DNA of 64,000 nucleotides from the NCBI RefSeq assembly GCF_003610235.1, contig NZ_RAPR01000001.1, forward strand, positions 7,688,001-7,752,000. The letters run 5' to 3'. Position numbers and translations under genes: made by a program. This DNA comes from Catellatospora citrea. GTDB taxonomy: Bacteria > Actinomycetota > Actinomycetes > Mycobacteriales > Micromonosporaceae. How positions within the stretch are numbered: position 1 is the first letter of the stretch; each line of letters opens with the position of its first letter. Positions 18,154-26,470 of the stretch are shown one piece after another. The notes beneath the pieces were generated by a model. The model ran no database searches and was not told the DNA's origin. It was given only the letters and a program-made list of their open reading frames with translations.

Positions 18154-18382
18154 AGCGGTTCTAGGTGAACACTGGGGCTGGCACCCGCGTCCCCCGAACG
18201 GGCCGGAGGCAGAGCGCGGGGGACGCGGTGCGCCGGGCCGCGCGTGCGCGCCCCTGATCCCATAGAGATGAATTCGGCAATCAATCGGCTTGACCAGTTG
18301 TCAGGTACCGGGTGATGTGCGACAGAGCGATACCAATAGATCCGCGACAGTCGCTGCGACGGCCGGAGCAACTGCCACGGCG

Positions 18383-19003
18383 ATGAGACGACTTGCCCGG
18401 TCTCAGCGATTGCCCCATGATCGCGAGGTGACTGACCTGATCGCGCACCTCGAATCGTTCCTCGGCCTGATCACTGGCGGGACGCGCGGCGACGATTCCA
18501 CGCCGTCAGGCGTACAGGTTGCCTGGTTCGCCGAGGATGTGCCGTTCGCGGGCGTCACCACTATGGCGACCGTCGGGCTTTCCCGCTACCACCTCGCCCA
18601 GTCCACCGATGCGGGCATCCACCATGAGTTGCTGATGCACCTTCCTACCCACGGGCAGCCGGCGAACGCAGCTGGGGTGTTGTTTCAGGTGGCGCGTATG
18701 GCTATCGCCCGTGGGTACGGACTAGCCCGTGGAGAAATCCTCGGACCGTCGGGCACCCTGTTCGAGGGCACACCGATGACCGCGCTATACGCGGCCACGC
18801 CCGGCTATCTGCCTGCCGCGTTCCACACCTGCGAGACGTCAGCAGCCACGATCGTGATGACGTGCCTCGTGCCGCTTACAACCTCCGACGCGATCTATGC
18901 GCGCACCCACGGCTGGCGCGCGTTAGAACAGGCGATCGCAGAGGAACAACCTGACCTGGTGAATCTGAACCGACCCTCGCTGCGCGTAGGCACTGCAACC
19001 TAG
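18383..19003 (+). CDS. Suppressor of fused (Sufu)-domain protein, immunity type
   Basis: This 206-residue protein matches the bacterial Sufu family: GVQVAWFAEDVPFAGVTTMA, HHELLMHLPTHGQPANAAGV, GPSGTLFEGTPMTALYAATPG and ending in DLVNLNRPSLRV. In bacteria Sufu-family proteins are commonly immunity proteins in polymorphic toxin systems, although some stand alone. The ATG at 18383 was chosen because similarity begins after it; the frame is open to 18290. No toxin gene is adjacent. Codon use is less GC-extreme than in flanking genes. Confidence 0.75.
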   Translation: MRRLARSQRLPHDREVTDLIAHLESFLGLITGGTRGDDSTPSGVQVAWFAEDVPFAGVTTMATVGLSRYHLAQSTDAGIHHELLMHLPTHGQPANAAGVLFQVARMAIARGYGLARGEILGPSGTLFEGTPMTALYAATPGYLPAAFHTCETSAATIVMTCLVPLTTSDAIYARTHGWRALEQAIAEEQPDLVNLNRPSLRVGTAT

Positions 19004-19139
19004 GCTGTCGCACGTCAGCTGGTGTCGAAATGTCGCACATCTGGTGAAGCTAGACAAGGGCCAGTTCCCCGTGTGCTGTCCCGGTAGATCCTTTACATCG
19101 GCGTCCCAATAGCTGCTTGACGCGCCGAGAGGTGCCAGA

Positions 19140-19598
19140 TCACTCGACTTCACGTGGCATGTGCCCGAGAACGAGGCGGTCCAAAGCCAGCGGCAGGCGG
19201 CCGAAGGATGCCAGACGATCGATCACAACGTAGACCTCTCCGCGCTCATCCATGCCCAAGTAGGCCCATGCACAGGTTCCGGCTGCCAGCTCACCAATCG
19301 GTGAGATGTCGCGGTTGATGTGCTCGCCCCAGTCGATGAACCGGTCGGCTTCGCCCGAGCACGCGGTCGGCACCAGCCTGAACGGCTCGCGGGCGCGAGT
19401 GACGCCTGACCCGCCGTCCAGGAACCTGAGCCCGCCGTACTCGATGAGGAACTGTCGCGCCGCCTGGTGCAGGGGCGGGAACCCGTCTGTGACGAGTTCG
19501 GCCTCCCACCCCGCTATGTCGACGCTGCGACCGGGATGCCATCCGTACTCGAGCAGGATCCCGCGCGTCGCCTCACTGAAGCTGCCCGCCTGGTCCAC
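19140..19598 (-). CDS. SUKH-3 family immunity-type protein
   Basis: This 152-residue protein has the SUKH-3 pattern: GWHPGRSVDIAGWEAEL near the start, AARQFLIEYGGLRF in the middle and SPIGELAAGTCAWAYLGMDERGEVYVV near the end. SUKH proteins are immunity proteins of contact-dependent and polymorphic toxins. It converges with the Sufu gene, 137 bases away. Two immunity-type genes without toxins suggest a remnant or reservoir of orphan immunity genes. Confidence 0.8.
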   Translation of the reverse strand: MDQAGSFSEATRGILLEYGWHPGRSVDIAGWEAELVTDGFPPLHQAARQFLIEYGGLRFLDGGSGVTRAREPFRLVPTACSGEADRFIDWGEHINRDISPIGELAAGTCAWAYLGMDERGEVYVVIDRLASFGRLPLALDRLVLGHMPREVE

Positions 19599-19710
19599 GA
19601 GAGAAATCTAGGTGATGGGTCAAGCAGTTGGCCGGGAAGCTGGGTTCGGCCCGAGCCGTCAAGTGCTGGCGGCCATTCTGGAAGTCGCGGCAGAGCTCAG
19701 TTGGCGAGGC

Positions 19711-19734
19711 TTAGTCACTCAGTTAGTCACTCAG
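19711..19734. repeat. Perfect tandem 12-mer
   Basis: TTAGTCACTCAG occurs twice in direct tandem (19711-19722, 19723-19734), seven bases before the palindrome that follows the tRNA fragment. It could be an integrase arm-type site or simply part of a decayed gene end. Confidence 0.5.
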
Positions 19735-19740
19735 ACATGC

Positions 19741-19775
19741 AAGAGGGCCTGTCCGATGATCGGACAGGCCCTCTT
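19741..19775. terminator. Perfect 17-bp hairpin beside the tRNA fragment
   Basis: AAGAGGGCCTGTCCGAT and its exact reverse complement are separated by one base. It lies 3 bases past the CCA end of the tRNA-Val fragment on the minus strand, where a tRNA transcript would terminate, and is the strongest hairpin in this region. Confidence 0.75.
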
Positions 19776-19778
19776 AGC

Positions 19779-19830
19779 TGGTGGGCGATACTGGGTTTGA
19801 ACCAGTGACCTCTTCCGTGTCAAGGAAGCG
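19779..19830 (-). other. 3' half of tRNA-Val(GAC): probable attachment-site scar
   Basis: On the minus strand the 52 bases form a complete tRNA 3' half: anticodon stem CTTCC/GGAAG with loop TTGACAC (anticodon GAC), a variable loop, a T arm with GGTTCAAACC, the acceptor 3' strand ATCGCCC and an encoded ACCA end. The 5' half is replaced by unrelated sequence upstream of CGCTTCC. Integrative elements of actinomycetes use tRNA 3' ends and leave exactly this kind of fragment at one junction. By geometry the element would lie to the right (above 19830). No intact partner tRNA is in the window. Confidence 0.75.
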
Positions 19831-19951
19831 GTCACAGCATGGTGGTAGTGCTCGGCCAGTTGGTCCTGTCCGGGTTCGATCAGGTGACGCGGTGCCGCAG
19901 CCCGCGCAGTCGGGCCGGATCGGTACGTGCATCCACATCGGGTGTCTCCGA

Positions 19952-20137
19952 TCAGCCGTCGCGGCGTACCTTCGCGGCCTGCTGCTTGTGCTCGAAGCAC
20001 AAGGCAGAGGTCGGCTGGCCGCAGTTTCCACACCAGGTGATCGGTACGCCGTCGGGTTCGGGGGACCGACGCGGACGGGCCAGCACGCCGGCCAGGAGCC
20101 CGACGATGAGCCCCGCGATGGTGTCCAGGATGAACAT
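19952..20137 (-). CDS. Small membrane protein with zinc-ribbon-like tail
   Basis: This 61-residue protein has an N-terminal membrane helix (MFILDTIAGLIVGLLAGVLA) and then a cytoplasmic segment with CGNCG and, 8 residues on, C..H in TSALCFEHKQQ, a possible zinc knuckle. The ATG at 20137 has GGAAGCAGG upstream. It follows the 84-residue gene at 20213 on the same strand. Small proteins like this are common in actinomycete integrative elements, but I do not recognise a named family. Confidence 0.5.
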   Translation of the reverse strand: MFILDTIAGLIVGLLAGVLARPRRSPEPDGVPITWCGNCGQPTSALCFEHKQQAAKVRRDG

Positions 20138-20212
20138 GGGGGTGCCTGCTTCCCGAGTGTGGGTGCCAGGACGGCGTGGGGTGCGAGCCATGGGCCGTCC
20201 CGGCACCGGCTC

Positions 20213-20467
20213 CTACAGCGGTCCGCCGTCCCTGCTCACACAGGGTTGGTCCAACGGTGACGGCGTCTGCGCACCGAGATGGGCGATGACGCGGGCGGCG
20301 GCCTGCTCGGCGTGTTCGAGCATGGTCCGCAACGGCGAGTACGCGACCCTGCTTGCAAGCCTGCGCGCCGTGTCCGCCTGGTCCAATCCGGCGACGAGCA
20401 CCCGGGCTTGTTCGAGGGCACGAAGGATTGTCTGCATTTCGTGGGCAAGGTCCACAGGGCTGCTCAT
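20213..20467 (-). CDS. Small helical protein, unknown function
   Basis: This 84-residue protein starts MSSPVDLAHEMQTILRALEQ and is predicted from its heptad-like pattern to be helical through residue 70. A GACGAGGAG ribosome site lies before the ATG at 20467. It is divergent from the GntR regulator 133 bases away, so may be under its control. No function is recognised. Confidence 0.55.
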   Translation of the reverse strand: MSSPVDLAHEMQTILRALEQARVLVAGLDQADTARRLASRVAYSPLRTMLEHAEQAAARVIAHLGAQTPSPLDQPCVSRDGGPL

Positions 20468-20600
20468 GACGACTCCTCGTCGACCGATGATCGACACGCT
20501 GTGACATCAGATTGGTAATTACCTTTGCATCGTCCTCTTTGGTGAGTCAAGCGTTGGCGCTAGATTGGTTAGGACGTTTTCGCGTGAGGGGTAGGTCGAC

Positions 20601-21386
20601 GTGCCGGGCCAGCCGAAGTACCAGCGCATTGCCGAGCAGCTACGCCGCCAGATCGACGACGGAGGCCTGCCACCCGGCGCGAAACTGCCCACCGAGGAGG
20701 AGCTTCAGGCCGCCTACGGCGTATCCCGGCCGACCGTGCGCGACGCCACCGACGTACTCCAGGCGGCGGGGCTGGTCGAGCGCCGCCCTGGCCGTGGTGG
20801 CGGGGTGTTCGTCCGCGAACAGGTGATGATCGAGGCGTACGCGTGGCGCGACGACCAGCCGATGAGCACCACGTCGGAGGCCGACCTGTTCTTCCGCACC
20901 GTGCGCGAGCAGGGCCACGAGCCCAGCCAGGAGTTCTCCACTCGAGTGGAGCCGATGCCCGCTGACTTCGCCGCACTGTTGCACGTCGAGACGGGCAGTA
21001 CGGCCGCGGTACGCCGCTGCCTGCGCTTCGTCGACGGCGTGCCGCACTCGATCCAGGACTCGTGGTACCCGCAGTGGCTGTGCGAGAAGGTCCCGGAACT
21101 GTTCAGCCCGCACAACATCGCCCAGGGCACGACCAAGCTCCTCAGGGAGCGCGGCTACCACCAGGTCGCCGCCCTGACCACCACCAGCGCCCGCATGCCC
21201 ACTCCCATCGAAGCCGCCCTGCTGCAGATCCCCGTCGCGGCAGGCACGCCGGTCCTGCATAACGTGCTGACTGGCTACACCGCCGACCGACCGCTGCGCA
21301 TCTCCGCCGCCGCGTTCGCCGCTGACAAGGTCCGACTCGTCTCCGCCCACGGCGACATCGAGACCATCACCCGGCTCCGTCGATGA
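20601..21386 (+). CDS. GntR-family regulator with UTRA domain (HutC type)
   Basis: This 261-residue protein has a GntR winged helix (residues 3-70; GAKLPTEEELQAAYGVSRPT then LERRPGRGGGVFV-like wing) and a UTRA ligand-binding domain (about 95-250). The GTG start is preceded by GAGGGG. UTRA regulators often bind a small sugar or amino-acid derived ligand. Regulators of this type also control transfer genes in actinomycete integrative elements (KorSA/TraR-like). It is coupled by ATGA overlap to a GNAT acetyltransferase. Confidence 0.85.
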   Translation: MPGQPKYQRIAEQLRRQIDDGGLPPGAKLPTEEELQAAYGVSRPTVRDATDVLQAAGLVERRPGRGGGVFVREQVMIEAYAWRDDQPMSTTSEADLFFRTVREQGHEPSQEFSTRVEPMPADFAALLHVETGSTAAVRRCLRFVDGVPHSIQDSWYPQWLCEKVPELFSPHNIAQGTTKLLRERGYHQVAALTTTSARMPTPIEAALLQIPVAAGTPVLHNVLTGYTADRPLRISAAAFAADKVRLVSAHGDIETITRLRR

Positions 21387-21940
21387 TCATCCGCCGCGCA
21401 CGGATGGGCGACATCGACACCATCCTTGACTGGCGCACGCAGCGCGCGGCATGGCTGGCCGAGCGCGGTCAGGCCCAATGGCAGACCCCGTGGCCGCGCT
21501 GGGCCGTCGCCGCAGCCATCCAAGCAGGGCAGACCTGGCTGGCCTACGAGGGCGACACCGCGGCGGCGTCGATAACGCTGACTGCGTACACCGACCTCGA
21601 CGGGCTGTGGAAGTCCGACCGCGCACCGGACGCCGACACCCTCTGGCACCCCGCCGACGATCCGGGCAACGCCCTCTACGCCTCGAAGATGATGGTCCCC
21701 CTCGCGTACTCCGGTTCCGGACTGGGTTCCGAACTGCTCGACTGGGCTGCCGGACGCGCCTACGACGCCGGAGTCCTCTGGCTGCGCCTCGATGCCTGGA
21801 CCACCAACGCGGACCTGCACGCTTACTACGTCGCGCTCGGATTCGAGCACGTCCGCACCGTCGCCAGCCGCGCATCCGGCGCCTGCTTCCAGCGCCCGGC
21901 CCAGCCGTACCACGGAACACGCCTCAAAGAGGATTCATGA
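21383..21940 (+). CDS. GNAT-family N-acetyltransferase
   Basis: This 185-residue protein has a GNAT core: MIIRRARMGDIDTILDWRT, then the acetyl-CoA loop region GSGLGSELLDWAAGRAYDAG (standing in for the Q/RxxGxG/A motif) and LRLDAWTTNADLHAYYVALGFEHV. It overlaps the GntR stop by 4 bases, so the regulator and enzyme are made together, and its own stop overlaps the convergent XRE gene by 6 bases. Acetyl acceptor unknown. Confidence 0.8.
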   Translation: MIIRRARMGDIDTILDWRTQRAAWLAERGQAQWQTPWPRWAVAAAIQAGQTWLAYEGDTAAASITLTAYTDLDGLWKSDRAPDADTLWHPADDPGNALYASKMMVPLAYSGSGLGSELLDWAAGRAYDAGVLWLRLDAWTTNADLHAYYVALGFEHVRTVASRASGACFQRPAQPYHGTRLKEDS

Positions 21941-23320
21941 CTGTGGCTCGCGCCCGCCAAGGTTGGCGGCGCGTGTCTCCAGGCGTTGGGCTGCGGTGAG
22001 TCCGCGTCGGCGGTAGACGGCGAGGTTGGCGCGCATGATGGTGATCGCGTCGCGGGTGCGAGCAGAGCGGATGCCGGTCATGCCGTCCAGGGCGCTGTTC
22101 CAGGTCTGGCAGGCGGCTTCGACGTTGCCTTGGGCACACTGGGTTTCGGCGAGGTCGGCCAGGGTAAGAGCGTGGATGCGCGGGTGGGTGGCCGCATTCC
22201 AGCAGCGGGCCGAGCGTCGTAGCTGCTCCTCGGCGGCTTTCAGATCGCCCATCGCCTGGAGCGCCTTGCCGGACTGGTTGGCCAGACGTGCTTCGGCCGG
22301 CCCGCCCAGCGACGCCCACTCAGGTGCCGCGTCGCCGAGACTGCGATCAAGGAGCCGTTCCGCCGTCGAGAGCGCCGAGCGTGCTTCCTGACTGCTGCCG
22401 TCTGCGGCGTGAGCGCGAGCGGCGGTCAGCCAGAACAGGCTCTCGGTGTCCGGGTCGACACGACCCTTCACCCGGTCGAGTGCCGCGTCGGCCAGGTCCA
22501 CGCAGTGCTCCCGTAGTCCGAGGTCCATCGCCTGGTGGGCGAGGATGCGCAGCCCGTACGCGGCGTGCGCATGCGGGTCGGCCTCGGACGCCAGCTGGTA
22601 GGAGTGCAGGTAGTAACGCTGCGCGAGACCCGAGTACCCCAGGTCGTGGGCCTTCCACCCGGCAAGGTACGCCAGCTGCGCGGCTGCGCCGAACATCGAC
22701 TTGCGCAGTGCCTCGGTGGCGAACGAGCCACCCAGGAAGGCCGTCACATCGGTGGTCAGGTACTCGACGACGGCACTGCGGGCGTGCCCGCCGCCGAGGC
22801 GTTCGTCGGCGGCGTTGAACGCGACCGTCATCTGCCGTACCGCGTCGATCTCGCCCTGCCCGACCGCGACCGTCGGACGGGCGCGTGCGGCGTGCGCGCG
22901 TGCGGCGATCTCCGGCTGCTGTAGCGGCAGCACGAGTGCGGCGACCGAGTATGCGGCGCCCGAGATCAGCGTGCGGCGGTCCACGTCCGCCCGCCCGAGT
23001 CGCGCGACGGCTGCGACCGGGTCGCCGGGCAGGGCCGCCGGGTCGTAGATCGGTTCATCGCCTGAGCGTAGCCCGAGATCCGCCGGTGTGAGTGGACGCG
23101 CGAGCCGTCGCGACAGCGCTTCGGCCAGGTAGCCGGCGGTTCGGGGCTGCGGGCGTGTCCCGGCGACCCAGTGCGCCACCGCCGACTTGTTGGCTCTGAG
23201 CGTGTGGTCGCCGTTCTCGGCGGCGATGTGGCACAACGACCGTGCCAACGCCTCATAGGAGACTCCGGCCTGCGCGATCAGCAGTTGGAGTCGGTCGTTG
23301 GGTGCGGTTTTGGCGCTCAC
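21935..23320 (-). CDS. XRE-family regulator with TPR-like repeats
   Basis: This 461-residue protein has an N-terminal helix-turn-helix (about residues 8-75; ALARSLCHIAAENG then LRANKSAVAHWVAGTRPQP) and a long helical region of tetratricopeptide-like repeats (about 150-450), ending in a segment rich in Arg and Ala. Actinomycetes carry many such XRE/TPR proteins, often paired with a small gene. The divergent 92-residue gene at 23525 fits that pattern. The signal is unknown. Confidence 0.8.
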   Translation of the reverse strand: MSAKTAPNDRLQLLIAQAGVSYEALARSLCHIAAENGDHTLRANKSAVAHWVAGTRPQPRTAGYLAEALSRRLARPLTPADLGLRSGDEPIYDPAALPGDPVAAVARLGRADVDRRTLISGAAYSVAALVLPLQQPEIAARAHAARARPTVAVGQGEIDAVRQMTVAFNAADERLGGGHARSAVVEYLTTDVTAFLGGSFATEALRKSMFGAAAQLAYLAGWKAHDLGYSGLAQRYYLHSYQLASEADPHAHAAYGLRILAHQAMDLGLREHCVDLADAALDRVKGRVDPDTESLFWLTAARAHAADGSSQEARSALSTAERLLDRSLGDAAPEWASLGGPAEARLANQSGKALQAMGDLKAAEEQLRRSARCWNAATHPRIHALTLADLAETQCAQGNVEAACQTWNSALDGMTGIRSARTRDAITIMRANLAVYRRRGLTAAQRLETRAANLGGREPQS

Positions 23321-23524
23321 GCGTCCGCCCTTTCAGGAACCAGCTTCATCAACATGGTTAAACCCGTGAAACGTCCGCACCTGCCCGCAAGCCTACAAGC
23401 CGGCCGTGTGCGGCGGATGACTGTGTGTAGGGCAATCGCACCCGCCCGGAACGACGCGGCGGCCGGACATATCCCATGGCACCGGCCGCCGCGTCCCATC
23501 ACCACGCCAGGGGAGGGCACGGTC

Positions 23525-23803
23525 ATGGGCAAGGCGCTGGACGCCGAGCAGTTCGCCGCGTACGCCCGGCGGCAGATCCACGCCGCCCTCGACATCCTCG
23601 ACCGCCACCACACGGACGTGCTCGGACTATGTGCGTGCGGCAGGCCGCAACCGTGCTCGGTGGTGGCTACCTGCCACCACGCGATCGCCCACTACCAGGC
23701 CAAGCTGGCTGTGGTCGGGGCAACCCAGCCGCTGCGGCTCGTCGCACGACGTCCGGTGGCGGCCCCCGCCGCGGTGCCGCGGCTGGGTTCCGCGTGGACG
23801 TGA
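23525..23803 (+). CDS. Small Cys/His-containing protein paired with XRE regulator
   Basis: This 92-residue protein starts MGKALDAEQFAAYARRQIHA and carries LGLCACGRPQPCSV and then TCHHAIAHY, giving four cysteines and two histidines in a likely metal-binding arrangement. A GGGAGGGC ribosome site precedes the ATG. It is divergent from the XRE/TPR gene. The pairing is frequent in actinomycetes but its role is not established. Confidence 0.6.
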   Translation: MGKALDAEQFAAYARRQIHAALDILDRHHTDVLGLCACGRPQPCSVVATCHHAIAHYQAKLAVVGATQPLRLVARRPVAAPAAVPRLGSAWT

Positions 23804-23833
23804 GGTCGTCGGCGGATCGTGCATCATCGGCAG

Positions 23834-24178
23834 ATGCTCGTCGAGGTAGAGAGTTTCGAGAATCATCCACCGAGCCTGCTCTTGGCTCGGATCCACACGC
23901 CGGTCGGTCGTGCCACGGTCGTGTGGTGTGGTGATCGGGATGCCGTTCCCGGCAGCTTTCATGTCGAGTGGACTGTGGACGCTGTGCTCGGCTGGGGGCG
24001 TAATGCGAGGCCGTCAGCTGTGCACGAGCCGGGTGTGGGCGCGGACGGACACGGTGTGATGCTCCGCGGCAAGCTCGGCCGCCTGGCGGACGGAGTCACC
24101 GTGCTGGACCGCGACGACCGCGCGCGGCCCTTCCAGGGCAGCGTGCTCCGTACTCCCGATCTCGTCGGCTGCCGATGA
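23834..24178 (+). CDS. Hypothetical protein
   Basis: This 114-residue frame starts MLVEVESFENHPPSLLLARI and shows alternating hydrophobic residues typical of beta strands, ending LRTPDLVGCR. It has no recognised domain and no clear ribosome site; a GTG at 23819 is an alternative. Being in a decayed region it may be a real orphan or a fragment. Confidence 0.35.
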   Translation: MLVEVESFENHPPSLLLARIHTPVGRATVVWCGDRDAVPGSFHVEWTVDAVLGWGRNARPSAVHEPGVGADGHGVMLRGKLGRLADGVTVLDRDDRARPFQGSVLRTPDLVGCR

Positions 24179-24179
24179 A

Positions 24180-24300
24180 CCTGAAACTCTGTGCTCCTGC
24201 CGTTGGCTGGAACGCCCGGCGTGGGTCGGAGGCAGCAGGTTTGCTGACTTGCTGCTGGCTCACAGCGGGTGCCGAACGCTTCGCCTCGAACGCGCCCATG
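24180..24300 (-). pseudogene. Second remnant of the SESQQKVS-type tail
   Basis: On the minus strand one frame reads SAPAVSQQQVSKPAASDPRR then AFQPTAGAQSF, which aligns with the tail at 17745 (SAESQQKVSERADRSPIRAL...). No start or stop context remains. The two remnants bracket the accessory block 17.7-24.3 kb on the same strand. Confidence 0.3.
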
Positions 24301-24358
24301 CCTGGAGGCGGCGGGGCCGGTGGGGAATGGCGAGATCGAGAGGGCATAGTACGTCAGC

Positions 24359-24700
24359 ATGGGTGAGTCGTTCGCTTGGGCGAAGCCAGCAGTCGGGCTC
24401 CGCGGCCAGCTCCCGCCCGACGTTGTCGCGATGATCGACGGTGTGGGGTCCGAGCTTGCGTTGGACGCTGACGTGGAGGCTGTCGTCGCGGCACTTCACG
24501 CGCGAGGGCTCGGCTTCCTCTACTGCATAGTGGGCGTCATGGCGATATCGGGTGTATCCCTGGGCGACGCGAAGTGGCTGGTCCATGGAAGCGGCAGTCT
24601 TGCTGAGAGTCGAGCCGACCGTGAAGCTGGATGGGCAGCCATGTATGAGGAGGTACTGACCATGCCTGAGGTTACGCAGCAGGCCCGGCCTCCGGCCTGA
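24359..24700 (+). CDS. Hypothetical protein with L7/L12-like helical motif
   Basis: This 113-residue protein starts MGESFAWAKPAVGLRGQLPP. The region IVGVMAISGVSLGDAKWLVHGS resembles the C-terminal fold of ribosomal L7/L12 seen in a few small actinobacterial proteins (AIk.l...tGlgL.eAK.lV). The ribosome site is weak (GAGAGGGC about 20 bases upstream). Function unknown. Confidence 0.45.
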   Translation: MGESFAWAKPAVGLRGQLPPDVVAMIDGVGSELALDADVEAVVAALHARGLGFLYCIVGVMAISGVSLGDAKWLVHGSGSLAESRADREAGWAAMYEEVLTMPEVTQQARPPA

Positions 24701-24880
24701 TCGCATTCTGCGGACGTTGAAGCGGAGCGGTTTGCACGCCATTCCGAGCCTGCCGCCATGTCTCCGGTCATCCCCTACCGGGGGTCGCGAGTTTCCGACA
24801 ATTGCCGGCCATCGTCGGCGTTTCACATCTCGACGTGCCCTCGCTATGCCCCAGGAGGCGGGCATGTTGGGCAGCCAGCG

Positions 24881-25507
24881 CTAGGACGCCCGAGATTCGA
24901 TCTCCGCGCGCAGGCTGGGGAACTCGGTTCTGGCCTCGTCGAGCGATGAGAAGTACCACTCGATGATGCCGTTGCTGCCATAGTCCGCCCACACGCACAT
25001 GGCCGTCTCGCCGTTCTTGCCGGACACCCGGCCGCATCTGGCGACGCCGCCGAGCGGGCCGGGATCGGCCTGACTGAAGTCCATCACCGTGTAGCCCCGC
25101 TTCCGCACCGACAGGAGCAGATTGGTCACGGCCCTTTCCGGCGACCTGATGGCACCGGCAGCGGCGAACGCCATCACCGCGTTCTCGTCCAGCGTGGTGC
25201 CGTAGGTCTCCAGGACGACGGCGGTCGCGCCGTCGGCGAACGCTTCGTCGACACCTGGCCTGGCCCACGTGTCGTCCGTGGTCTTGGCTCGGCCACCGAG
25301 CGTGTCCGGCGGGCGCACCGTCACAGCGGGGCCGGCCGCCGGGGCGGCGGCGAGATCCCGGATGAATCCGACGACCGCGGCACCCAGTCCGAGGACGACG
25401 AGTACGACGAAGAGGCGAAGACCGATCGACCGCCGCGTCCGGGGTTCGTCGTGGTACGTGCGTGACGGCACCGCCGCGGGTAGGTCGGTCGGTATGAGGG
25501 CGGTCAT
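24881..25507 (-). CDS. Membrane-anchored protein, unknown function
   Basis: This 208-residue protein has a cytoplasmic N-terminus, one membrane helix (about residues 30-50; LFVVLVVLGLGAAVVGFI) and an exported domain with two cysteines (ARCGRVSG and AMCVWADYGSNGIIEWYFSS), which may form a disulfide. The strong AAGGAG site before ATG 25507 decides the start. I do not recognise the family; the fold resembles small secreted actinobacterial proteins made with one anchor. Confidence 0.6.
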   Translation of the reverse strand: MTALIPTDLPAAVPSRTYHDEPRTRRSIGLRLFVVLVVLGLGAAVVGFIRDLAAAPAAGPAVTVRPPDTLGGRAKTTDDTWARPGVDEAFADGATAVVLETYGTTLDENAVMAFAAAGAIRSPERAVTNLLLSVRKRGYTVMDFSQADPGPLGGVARCGRVSGKNGETAMCVWADYGSNGIIEWYFSSLDEARTEFPSLRAEIESRAS

Positions 25508-25736
25508 GTCTCTCCTTGGGCCGAGGCGGGCGGCGGTCATCGTAGCCACTGGCCGGCATGGGCTGGGATCGAGCTGCTCCCCTGGTCGAGCGTGGAAGTG
25601 CCCTCACTGCTGGGTAATCGCCTAGATCAACATCCCTGACCTCGGCTCGCAGGGCGATCGTGGTACGGCCGACGGAACCGACGCTGCCAGGGGTTGGAGG
25701 CCGCGGATAACATGACGGCTCGCTCAGGGAGGCGGC

Positions 25737-26363
25737 ATGACAGAGGCGTTGAGTCCGGGTCAGCGCAAGCTCGCCCTGGCGCTCATGACGGTGCTGCCGC
25801 TCATGGTCTTGCTCGGTGACTACGCAACGCTACTGTTCACGTACTGGCTCCTCGTGCCGGTGGCTCCAGACGCGCTCGGCGAGGTAGCGGCCAACAGCGG
25901 GAAGTGGGCGCTGTTGGTGGCGTTACTAGCGATACCGTTCGCAGGCAATTGGCTGCAGTTGACGCGTCACATGCGGTGGCTGTTGGTGCGCGGCGAGCTG
26001 CCTCCTCAAGAGCGCGCCGGAGCCCTCGGCGGCGGGTCCGCGCTCTGGGCCGCGCTGGGAGTCCTCGGTATCGCTGTCGCGTCATGGATCGTCTTCGCCT
26101 TCATCGCCCGGCTACCATTCACCTCCGAGCTCCTGCTGCTCATTGCGGTCTCCGCCGGGGCGTCCTATCTGCTGCCTGCTTCGATCGGATGGGTTTTCCG
26201 CTTGATGCGTTGGCTGGGCCGAGCCTTGTTCGGCCAGTTGCGCCGTCTGGCTGAAGCCTCCGACGAGCTCGATCGACAGACTCGGCCAGACGCTGCTCCG
26301 GGTGCACCAATGGAGTACCCATCCCCTCCTGAGGTGTGGCGGCCGCCGACAGAACCGACGTGA
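25737..26363 (+). CDS. Four-helix membrane protein, unknown function
   Basis: This 208-residue protein has four hydrophobic helices (about 14-36, 52-72, 100-122, 127-148) and an acidic proline-rich tail. A GGGAGG site precedes the ATG. No motif is recognised. It stands alone between convergent and divergent neighbours. Confidence 0.6.
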   Translation: MTEALSPGQRKLALALMTVLPLMVLLGDYATLLFTYWLLVPVAPDALGEVAANSGKWALLVALLAIPFAGNWLQLTRHMRWLLVRGELPPQERAGALGGGSALWAALGVLGIAVASWIVFAFIARLPFTSELLLLIAVSAGASYLLPASIGWVFRLMRWLGRALFGQLRRLAEASDELDRQTRPDAAPGAPMEYPSPPEVWRPPTEPT

Positions 26364-26470
26364 CCGAGTCGGATCCGTATCCTCAGGTCGGGAAGCCGTC
26401 GCGTGGCACGTATCCTGGTCTGTGACTTTGACTGGCGTACGTAGCCGGCGGTGCGCGGCTGCGATGGCCG

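Noticed and set aside
17877..18371. Minus-strand frame of 164 codons
   Set aside because: Composition is not protein-like except for a few residues at the end that may be the frameshifted tail of the HEAT remnant.
19781..19860. Plus-strand frame starting MGDTGFEPVTSSVS
   Set aside because: This is the translated antisense of a tRNA 3' end, a common false gene.
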